Of a stretch of DNA of 64,000 nt, positions 37,301-49,300 are shown piece by piece (the first letter of the stretch is position 1; each line of letters opens with the position of its first letter). Under the pieces are notes generated by a model that was given only the letters and a program-made list of their open reading frames with translations, did no database searches and was not told the origin of the DNA. The position numbers and the translations under genes are program-made. Source of the DNA: Haliclystus octoradiatus (taxonomy: Eukaryota > Cnidaria > Staurozoa > Stauromedusae > Haliclystidae); contig OU744447.1 in assembly GCA_916610825.1 (NCBI GenBank), positions 3,460,146-3,524,145 on the forward strand, read 5' to 3'.

Positions 37301-40300
37301 GGACTTTTCAAAATACACTACCTCGGTTATCAAACTTTTCTTTAGACAATTCACAAGGGCCCTGTGAAAGGGAACCTGTGAAAGGCTTTATAGGAAACAA
37401 AATTGTTTTTTTTTCTTTGCTTGAGCAGAACTAGTGATCGTAAGAGGGCTTTGGATGCTGATAAATTGAAATCAAGACAGCGATTGATGCGTCAACCAAC
37501 CAGACCCAACCGAGATTTACCGGTAAGTGTACTCAATACCCATGCGTTTGTTTGTTTGAAGCCTGCTCAATCGACTTATTCCTTAAAATGCCAATTTCTG
37601 TTGAATTGTTTGAAACATTTAGAAACATTTAGAAAGATTGCGTATATAATCGAGCAACGACATTTCGGAATGGAATTGACCATTGATTATATATAAGGCA
37701 AAGGTAACACCGCATATAGTAGTAAGTAATTGAGACGGTATCGCCATATCGAAGGCAACCGTACCACTACTCTATTTCTAGGAGAGTGACTCTTTTTGCT
37801 GAGAGAAGTGATGTTAAACGCTCTCTATTGGTTTCAGCCGCGACAATGTCTTCTAATTTGATTGGCTGGGCCGGGCTGCATTGAAATTTTGAGTTATATT
37901 ATACCATATATAGCCAGCAACATTTTAATGTGAAGATTGTATTTGGCGAATCGAGGATCAGCAGTGCTTAAATGATGAATATATTATTATGTTTAATTGT
38001 TGTGCTTTTAGGAATCTCAGCAAGAACTTCATACTCTGGGCAAGAAGAAGGAGCAATTGGTTAGTTTTCTATCCTAAGCTAATAGACAATTGATTATAAT
38101 AATACATTTAAAATTAATTATATTGAATGTAAACTCGGATACACACATGTCCAGCAGACACACCGACGCCGGAGCAACGTTGTTCCAACGTCGGTTGGTT
38201 TTTTTGAGGCTGGATTTGGAATATCCAACGTTGCTCCAACGTTGTTTCGTCAACAGAAATCCGTAGGTGCTCACTGTTAGGTATGACAAAGAATACTTGG
38301 GAATGGAAAGTAAAGAAAAGATTGAATATAATACTAGTACGACATTGCTTCGTATTCTTCTCCTGTGAATAATAAAAATAGTGTTTACGTGTTTGGTCTT
38401 CACAACCGCATCATATATTTCACTAAATTGTTGTGCGACACTATTGCTCAAAGGCTTAATCTGTCATTTTAAGGCTATGTTTCAAACTCCCTGCTTGATG
38501 TACATTTTATTTCATTTTTTGATTTGATAATATTTCTTTTTTTATTTATTTGGGAATTTATTTGATTATCGGAATTGTTCATTTCATTATGGAATTAATA
38601 ATGAAAAGTAAAAAAAGCTCAAAAGTCTGACATGACTAATTAGTATTTGATACCGGTTGATGCTCACTTCTCCCACATTGATTTCCTGTTTCCAAAACAC
38701 TTTTTCTGATATCAAGATTTGATTCGAACAAAAATTGCGCATGCAAGTAAGATAATGCTTCTTGGAAGTGTTTAAAGCGTGACACGAAAGAAAACTGGAT
38801 TGGGAAGTTTCAAACAGGATTATCTTAAGTTCTCGAAATTCTCTATTTAGAAACAGCAACTCAATGATGTCAGACGTCAGGCAACGAAGGAGGATTTCGA
38901 GAATAAGAATCTTGTAAGTTGAATTTTACATGTTTTGTCATTGTTTTAAAATCTTCCTATTGTTAAATGTTCACACTCCTCCAATGTAGTTACTCTGCGG
39001 CATTGGTGTAGTGGCTTGGGCGTTGGACCACAGCCAGCAGGGTCTCGGGCTCAATCCCTGTCTTGGAGCACTATAGGTTGGCATCAGCAAGGGCATCCTG
39101 TTATTAAACGCCACACACAAGCTTCAAAATACTAACCAATTTAACCAACCACCCCGGTTAAAAAAAGCTGCAAGCTTACCCGGTTTGTGGAAAAATGATA
39201 AACCCCAAAAAAAACAAAAATCTCTTCTATTTCTCTATAACAATGCATTAATTATAGATTTCAAATGTTTTTGATTTCAGGGCAACTACACACGAATTTA
39301 CCCAACAGAAAATAGAAAGCTTGCTGACAAATACAAACAATTAATTGATGAATCAGAAAAATGTTTTACAGGTGAATACACTTCACAGAATTCCTGAATT
39401 CGTGTACGATTTTTTTTTGATAATAAACCAACAACAAGAAAAGCAACATATGAAAACGAAAGTAGTATCCCTAGCTAGATGTTCGAAATAGTATAGTAAC
39501 ATTAAGATATCTTTGTGAAACATTGTAAATCGATGGTACCAGTTATTGATTTTCATTATATATTTGAACGACGATGTTTTTGAACGTAATTTTCGGGTAT
39601 AGTTATGGGGAACGACGTTTGGAAAAACTCAAGCAAATTCAAGAGGTCAAGCTTTCCAAAACACGAATAATATGAAATTCTTAATTAAATAAGTATACTA
39701 TATATTCTAAATTCAGAAGAAGAGCTACTTGTTAACATATTTGATCAAATACGTCAGTGAAGCAATAGTGCATTTTATTTACAACGACGTTTCGGTTTTA
39801 TTTGTTAGCCATTTTCAAGTTATGGTTTACAATCATTAAGATATATTTATTTACAATGTTGAAGGGTTGACTGTTAAACCAAACACTTAAATAATTTTGC
39901 TTTGGTAACTTCGGGTTGCGTAAACCATAATAACTTAAAAATAACTAACGAATGTAGCCATAACGTTGATCTATATACTACAGTAGAAACTGTTTATAAC
40001 ATCATCTTTTAATAGTGGATTACTGTTTATAACGCACTGAATTCAACTGATGATACCTTGTGAAATTTGGTAGCTTTCTTCTTATAAATAATTGGCTCAA
40101 ACGGCATATAACCTATAATATACCTTTTGAAAGTTGTCTAGGGGTCCTGATTTAAACGGTCACTATACTGTATTACCACTGTCGTTTTTGATCCAATATA
40201 TTCAACATCACATATAGACAAAGACTATACTCTAGAACCCTTCTAGAAACATCTATTAATTAATTCATCAGTGTCTACATAATCACGTTTTATTTTCTAC

Positions 40301-43300
40301 AGGTCGATCAACTCAAAAAAGTTGGCAATTGAACCTTGCAATCAGGGTATGGTAGTGATTAAAAATTATAATTATAGTTACACGCATTCATGATAGTGTT
40401 TTAAGTCGCACATATTCTGTACCCGGAGGGGGTACCTTCCATATTTTTTAGACGGGGGTGTGCCATTTACAAAAATCGAAAAAAAACTCAAGGTTTCAGA
40501 GGAAGGGAGAAAGGAGACCCTAAAATTTCATGTTTTTACTAGTAAAACAAAGGAAAAGTTCCAAAAATTTCGGAAATATCTAAAATGACACCCTGAAATT
40601 TCACAATAAGTTGGAAAAAGGCACCCCTTAAAAATGGCACGTCCCCGTATAGCCAATGTATGGAAGTCTCCCCTCCGTAAACCCGGGAACAGCGGGGCAC
40701 CAATGTATGTAAAGTCTTCGATAGGTTGTACTATTTAAAAACTAAGCGGTTAGCACCAATTTTTAATACCAATGAATTCAGAACGTTCAATTCCAGAATT
40801 TGAAGAATTCTGCCCAGCAAAATGTGGACTGTCCCAAAATACTCCGATTTGAGATGAAAACGTTATGTTATATACAATCAGATTGAGTTCGAAATACAAC
40901 ATAAAAAATCTTGAATAATCTAATAAAATGAAAGATAGAACTAATTTCTCTCAAGTTAAATAAATTTTTCATGACAACAAGGAAAGATAACTGATCAATT
41001 CAATCATCGTTTTAATAGTTTAGCTGTATAAAAGTCTCAAAAACTGACAGTTTTTAGAAATCATATCATGCTTTTTTGTATAAAGGAGAGAGAGTTATTG
41101 GATCAGCTGGAGCAAGTTGAAAGTGATGAAATAACAATGATAAACGCAAAAGGAAGGAAAGAAAGACGACTATTTCACCAACAAAGCAATTTATCAAGGG
41201 TAAGACAACTGATTTTGTAAATATACTATTATAGATACATGTTATCTTTATTTCATTTATGTTTTACTTCTTTCCATTATTTGTATGTCGCAAATCGGCA
41301 TAATTGATTTGCAGTGTCAATAAAGCTGAGATCAATAAAGAGCACTTATCATCAGTGATCTCAGTGAAATGAGCCATTCCTCTAGAAATATAGGAGTGGT
41401 ACGGATATCTTCGGTAGGCCGATACCGTCTGGATTACTTACTACTATATGCGATGTTCACTTTTTCTTATTTATAATCAATGGTCAATTCTATTCCGAAA
41501 TGTCTTTGCTTGATTATACACGAAGTATTTCTAATCAGTCCTTTGAAAAAAGTTTCAATGTAACCCCCACACATCCAATCCTACCCATCTTATACGGCTG
41601 TGACAGTATAGCAGATACTTCTTGCCACATCTAACATAGTCTGAACTCTTTTGCACTTTCAAAAACTGATCTTTGGATCAAAAAATTAGTATTGTAGTCA
41701 TTAGTATAAGATAGGCAGTAATATATTTGAAATGCAGTTTAGAGGAATATATGTAAATCAATTATCATTTAAGAAAAATTACATTTTTTCAACAGTCGCG
41801 ATCGATCAACGGATCTCAATCCAATACGGATTTGAGTTCGCCGCAGATCTCGTCTCGGAATTCAAAAATGGCCTCAAATGCATCCAGCTTCAAACTATCA
41901 ACAAACGAAACGAGACATATGAAATCATCGACATCTTCATCGAACCTTTATGCACCAGGGGTTTTAGTAAGTGAAATATTTGTGTTTCTATCATTGCTTA
42001 TTCCGGGGGGGGGTACTTCGAAACTAGTGTATGGGATGTGTTATTTCGAAAATTCCGCCAACATCCCAAACTTGCAGGTCATGCTTGAAATCATACTCCA
42101 AAAAATGCCAGAAATGTAGTGTTTCTTAGCATTTTGCAATAATAATGACACCTCACAGAAAGCACCTCACAGCAGGACATTTTTTGGTTATCAAATTTAC
42201 AGCTGCATTGTGAATTTGATACCCCAAATTGCCAGCATGGTGCCAGAATGGTATCCCAAAAATGGCACATCCTGCATAGCGCTTACATGGAAATACCCCC
42301 CGGGTGATTTTGTAAATTCGAAATTCAAATTTTTTGGATTCTATCTCCTTATAATTAACCACTCCAATTCCCCTCTTTTCTGGATTGGTTGATGATGATG
42401 ACAGCTAATCTTTGTCTGGCAACATAAATCGTCGTTAATCGATTTCACTTTACAGTGATCGATTTTCTATAATTTAATTGGGTCATTAAACTTTCATTAT
42501 AAGTATAAAAATATAGTAATATATATTTGAATATTGTAGCTTCGTATTTTTCAAGTTAAAAATTTAATATGACAGAGTAAATTGTCTTGTTCTAAAAGGG
42601 GCATGTTATTTATATTTCTCGAGGCTTGTTACCATTTTTAAAACACATGTTCAGGCTATTGAACTGTATTGTTATTAGAATATTTGCACTATATTAATGA
42701 TAATAATAATAATAATATGCAAACCATCGAAGAGAGTGCTCGATACAGTTAAGTAAAGAGCATGTATAAATGAAACAAAGATTAGTCAAGTTTTACAACG
42801 ACTCTGTATTTCGCGCTTGTGTGCTCTTCAGACGGAATTTATACTAATCCGAATTAGAATAAATTCTGTCTATAGAACGCAGAAGCGTGAAACTCAGAGT
42901 CACAGTAAAACTTGACTAATCTTTGTTTCATGTATTGTTATTATCATTACCGTCTATCGATATGCAAGTGATAATACTTCAATTCCGATTTACTCTTCAA
43001 TAATTGTGCTACTGATATGAGATACTTTTAATACATCAGCGTGTTCTTTTCCATCTCTGCTTTAGGATGACTTATCATTAGCTGATAGCCTTGACGAAAA
43101 AGATAGAGAGTTGACGAAACAAGTATTGCGTGCATTAAATCATATGAAAATTAAATTCCCTGGAAAAAACGACACTGAGGCAGATAAAATACTTGGAGAG
43201 GTAGGTTTCTCATCATTATGATCATCATACAATAATAGTATGTGGTAAAATGTATGAGGCAGAAATGTCCGTACGTGGGAGTTGAACCCACGATCTCCGA

Positions 43301-46300
43301 ATGTCCGATCTAGTGCTACTGTCGAGCTATGCGGTTATCTAATCTGCCTTCACAAATAATGCAAGTCACTCGTACAGTTACACGGTGAATTCGTACAGTT
43401 ACACAGCGCGCAGCTCACTTTCAACAGATCTCGTCATTGTAAGAATAAGGCTCGATTCTCAATGAGCAACGAAGCACCACAGTTTCTCGCAATCCCTGTG
43501 GACCATTTAATCCGCCATCCTTAGATAGTATACTCAACTAATGATTTATATAAAGACAAGTCTGAGTTCATTATTGTGGGGTTTGGACCACAGTCAACCA
43601 GAATGATCAAATATAAATTCCAGTTGCTCTGTCATCTAAGCTAATTCATCCTTATAATAATACACAGCTAATTAGGAACACTGAGGATAGGAATCTCTGA
43701 TAATGTAAGATCAAACCATGATCAAACCAAGAACATTTCAAGTCTCAATTTCTTTCCAATTAAATTTTAGAATCCAATTTGAAATTCTCACCAAACGTAA
43801 ACCTTTCCATGCTATATATATAACTAAGCCAGTAACTTTTTTCTCTACGCAGATTCAAGAAAACTGGAAATTTCACAAACCAAGGGTTGCATCATATTGG
43901 CTTGTCAAATTAGACTCAGTAAAGCGGCGCAAGGTAATCTAGTCAAATACCTTTGAAATATATATGTGCTTCCTAAGTAAGAAAATCAAAAGGAATTTAT
44001 GAATCTGATCATTTTCAGATAGAGCTAGATGGATTTGATAATTTAATGATGATTTTCCATGAACTTCGGTATCTAATGAAGTCAGTATCGCCATGTCGAA
44101 GTTGCCCGTGCCGAGCGGCTACTATTTCTAGAGAAGTGGACCTACATGTGAACCTAATATCCTCTAATATCAAAACGATGTCAATAAAATGCCACACAAA
44201 CACTTTTCAATCTGAGACTTTTTTCTACATTTTTCCTTTTTGACTACATCCGGAAGAATACCAGCATAGTAATACAGAGGGCCAATGCATTGTGCGTATT
44301 GGGGAATTTCCCAGAACAATTAACATGTACAAACGTAAATTAGCCATAGATATAGAAGATAGATAGCTAGTTTTTTTCTTAAGTTTTTTTTTTTTTTTAA
44401 ATATGTAATAAAATATCAATGTAAATATAATTTTACTACCTTTAAACAAATTTCCTGTCTATTGATTAATTTTGTATGATTAAAATGAATATATTCAATA
44501 AATCATGATGTGAAAAAAATAAATAAATTGAGACTTGAATTGAATTTGAATTTGACTTTACTATTGGTAACCCGGGTAAACAAGAACATTGCTTCCAATC
44601 ATAGTTCGACAATTCGAGATTCTCGACCATATTGAACTATATTCATGATAACTTACGTCGACCATATTGAACCATACGCGTTATCCCTCTTAGGTGCTGG
44701 TCCCGTGAAGAATTTTCGAAGATCAAGTATATTAAACACTTTCTTGTGCAATATATGTGATGTATAAACACTCGCATTGCTTTGAGGAACTCGCATGTTT
44801 GCATAATATAAATGCATGTTTTTATTATAAATTGAAATCCATACTTTTTTAGGTCATCGATATTGTCAGAAGTAACGTTAGAGCAATTTTACAAAGGATA
44901 TGGGAGTTGCCTAATATCGATGAATTGCGTTTATCGAAACATTTTACCAAGTTATATAATCGTTTTCTATGGGGTAATGGCCAGGGAATGTGGCACTGTT
45001 TCAATCCTAACGGGTAAGTGGCAATTCAAATCTAAACACTATAAATATAAGTTATGGAAAGTTACAAAACTTTTCTTAACATGATCTTGAAAGAGCAACA
45101 TTGACTGGCGGTCGCTATAAGAGCTTAATTTAAAATAAGCTTAGCGTAAATTCGATAATGAATGCCATTAATGGCTTCGGCATGGCTTCAAATTTCAAGT
45201 TTCAACATGGTTATAGACACAACGACAAACACACACTCGATTTTATTCGTGCAGAGCCTACTGATCATTTTTTGGCCTTTAAGACTTTTAGCTAGACATG
45301 TTAATACGAAGACATTCAAGTGAAATCATTTTAAATTGAAGTTTGAATCGTTTATTCTCCTTCCACAGCATAAACAAACTTCATGATTCTGAATTTATTC
45401 TACTCCAGAAAATAAAGCACGATCCTCCGAGGCGAGTGCTTTCAACATTGATTTCTAGTGAGGCATCATTTCCAGACTTTACATCTTCAAATTCCTAATA
45501 ATGTCTTGATAAGTGTGTGGACAATTCCACGTACTTATAAAAATTTGGGAATGAGCAAATAACAGAAATCCTTGTTGTCGAGGCGTTTGTCATTCATTGC
45601 CTATAGTTTGCCTCGTCTGTCATTTTCTGTTTTTAAAGCTTTCTGGGCTGGATCACGTATTTCTTTAATTGAAACATGTGATTCTATGTGACTATATCAA
45701 TATTTTCTATATTATTATATGTAGCGTAAGTTGTAGTACTGATTTAGCCTTGGTCTCAATCATATTCATATATAAATTAAAGCTTTAAATACTATATTAT
45801 ACAATAATCAGAAAACCAGACAATCATCTTTGCTTTGTATTTTGAATATAAAATAAACACATCTTTTATTTTGTCCAATTTTAGAGAAACATGGGAAGTT
45901 CTCCTTACAAAAAGCGCGTCTGGTGTTGCTCCAGTGAGTTCCATTTTCTTTTCGATATGATAATATATATTTATAATGTCGCAGTTGTATTAGGACCATG
46001 TAGCTGTCAGTTGTTGAGGAATGCCGTTAAAATATTGTAATTATAATAAATATAAATAATTAAGACGGTATCGCCCTACCGAAGGCACCCGTACAACTCC
46101 TATAGCTCTAGAGGAGCGGCTCATTTCGCTGAGAGCAATGCTGTTAAAAGCCTCTTTATTGATCTCAACCGCAACACCGCAGCTCAATTTCAAAAGATGT
46201 CATGACAGATAGACCTCGATTGTCAATACGTAACAATTCTGCGCCGCAGCTACTGACAATGCAATTCCCTCTTGATCGTTCGATCTGCCATCCTTTGATG

Positions 46301-49300
46301 GTACTTATTTGATGTTTTAGCCAATTACAAAGTCAAGGCTGAGATGACCTTTGGGAGATTTGAGACCCAGTCGATTAGATATTTTCCGATCTGAAGATAT
46401 AATTATTTACTAAAATGGACATGAAAAGGACAACAACAAATAGCATATCTTAAGATCATCCTAAAGGCTGATTTCCACTAGACGAAAATTTCGCTGCAGC
46501 GAATGTTTCTGCGGCGAAATAAGCTAATTTGTATGCGTAATGCGACGTTGAAGCCACGCAGGAACAGCTGTAGTAATTCGGTTCAGTGATATTTTTAGTT
46601 GGAACTGTCTCGACATTTTTGCTATTCGCTTCGGTGTATATAAGCCAATCAGAGCATTGCATTGATGTTGTAATTGTATCAGTATCGAGCAAAAATGCCG
46701 GATTTTCGTCTAGTGGAAACCAACTTTAATAGCATTACTTAGTATTAAGTCGGGTTTCCACTTGGCAAAATTTCACTGCAGCGAAAAATTCGCGGCGAAA
46801 TTTTCGTTCGATGATTTCCACTTGAAATTTGTTTCGCGCGAGAAATTCGACATTTTATGGAAATCCATCATGGCACTAGTTATTTTGGAAGCTATAGGCC
46901 CTATTGCTTGCACAGCTGCAAATTATTCAAGTCTTGATGCTCAGAAGGCGTAGAGTAAATGCAGGAAATTATTTGAAGAGAGGGAAGAGAAAGGAGAGCT
47001 TCATTTACTGGTAGAGGAAATGAAGGTCTATGACATCGAATATTTTCATCATTCGTTTCGTATGTGTCCTTCGGCATTTGAACAATTTCATATGATGCTT
47101 TGTCCTAAAATTGAAAAGAATGATACTCACATGAGAAAAGCAATTGGTTCGTTGGTGAGGCTATGTGCTTGTTTGCGTTATTTGGTGACGGGAAATTCAC
47201 AATTGACAATTGCAACAAAGCAATACAGGCTACAAATTTCATCCCGCCATCCTGTTTGCTGAAGATATCATGACAACATCATCTCAGATGATTTGCATTG
47301 GTTTGACTCAATTTTCGCTGCGGCAAATCGCAAAAAATTAGGACCAGCGATAGTTGCAGCGAATCCTGCGTGGTCCAGACTAGTGTACAACGTCACACAA
47401 CGCATGCGTACTCGGCTTCTTATCTGCTAAATTTTCGCTGCAATGGATTTTTCGTCAAGTGGATACCCGGCTTTACACATCCGATGTGTGTTTTTTAAGC
47501 ACCATCATGGAACTCGAGACATGTAATCTGGCTGCCACTGTGACACTTATATAGATCGTGGTCATTCTTATTTCAAATGCTACAACATATAGTGTCTATC
47601 GGGTTATATCTTCTTTATTTAGATTGAATTGAATTGCTGTCGTCGTCTTGTACAACTATGTCGAGATTGCCTTCTCGTTGTATATCAATTTGCATCAGAA
47701 GCAAGACACGCAACACCATCAACAAGTTCATCGCATCATTTTGAATCATCTGTCAGGTAAGCATATAGTTTATCTTCAGATCAGATAATCAAAATACCAT
47801 TAAAAAAAAATATTTGCACCATCTCATCTTCTACGAAAGCCGTTTCATGTTCAGAGCCTCTCCATAACAAAATCACTGCCAAACATTCCCGTGATTATGT
47901 TTCCTATGCTTGAATATTTACTGATTATCACCGAGGTCATTATGCTGATACAGTGTAACCCGCTTATGTGCAATTCGGATAAGTGAAATTCCTGCTTATC
48001 TGCAACCTGGCTTTGAACCCGTTAAACAATTTTCTGGTCAAGTCCTTGTTAAGCAATTTCGGATAACTGCAAATTCGGATAAATGCAATTAAGACCGTTG
48101 GCAATTTTGACTTGCACTTAAGCGGGTTACACTGTATTCGTCGAGCCTGTGATTTATAACTGTTTTAGTCAATGATTAACAGGTGAAATTAGGAACATAT
48201 AAACATAACTTGACTTTTAATGTATTTGAATACATTAAAAGGCATTTATCCTTTGCTCTTATCTATGTTATCATAACGGTTAGAACACCCGGAGCCGTTG
48301 AATCAGTTCGACCAATCGTATTGCTCGATTTTTGTTTTGACGTGCTGGTCGATGATACGACAACTTAATAATCATTTGTGTACTAGAAGAATGATTTTGA
48401 ACCTCGATAGCGTCAGTAGGGATGTATAGGCGATTTGATTTTCTGTTTCTGTTAGTTTTTCTTTATTTTATATTTAAGTCGTCCATTATATTTCCATGGC
48501 AACGGATATGAACGTCAATCAAGACTTGATCTCTCCATGGCAACCAATATGATCCAGATGCAAAAGTATTAGTTCATCGTCAAGTGTATTATTGATACCT
48601 ACTACAAATGTACATACTAGGATATGCTTGTTCTTGTAAATCGAACAAAATATTTCAATCAATATACGTAATTTGGTAGAATAGCTGTTCAAAAAAATGC
48701 CGCATCTCGAAATCCACTTTACCAGTTCGATTACCACTACCACGAATGAAGTATCAAACGTTTGAAATGTTATCATGTTATCCACTAGATGTGCAATGTC
48801 CATGATAGCATCGATTCCATGATCGATTCTGTAGATTATTTAATTTCTTGTATATATTATATTTCCATCGCCAATATTGTCTTTGCATGGTTAATAAGAT
48901 CAAATTTTACTTTTTATTTGTCATTTATCCACAAACCGAGTAAGCTTGAACCTTTCTCACCGGACTGGTTGGTTAATTCATTAATATTTTTGAAATATTC
49001 ATGCATTTTATGGCCGGATGTCCTTCCTGACGCCAACCAATAGTGCTTCTGCCAGGGATGACCCAAGACTCTGCGGACTGAGGTTCAAAGCCCGGATATT
49101 TGCATGGATTCTAAATATCAAAGATCTGTATCGACCAACAACAGAAATTGTTGAAGAAGAGAAATTCAGTCGTTGTTGAAGAGATAGATCTCACGAGCTG
49201 TTTCCGGTGAACGTTTTGTAATCAAACAAAAGGGCGATGCCTCAATTTGGACAATCGCAAAACAAATAGACTGAGCGCCACATATCTTAAACAGCAGATT

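Noticed and set aside
41732..41974. Separate 80-residue frame over TTLL7 exon 20.
   Set aside because: It is a shadow in another frame. The Ser-rich TTLL7 frame fits both splice phases.
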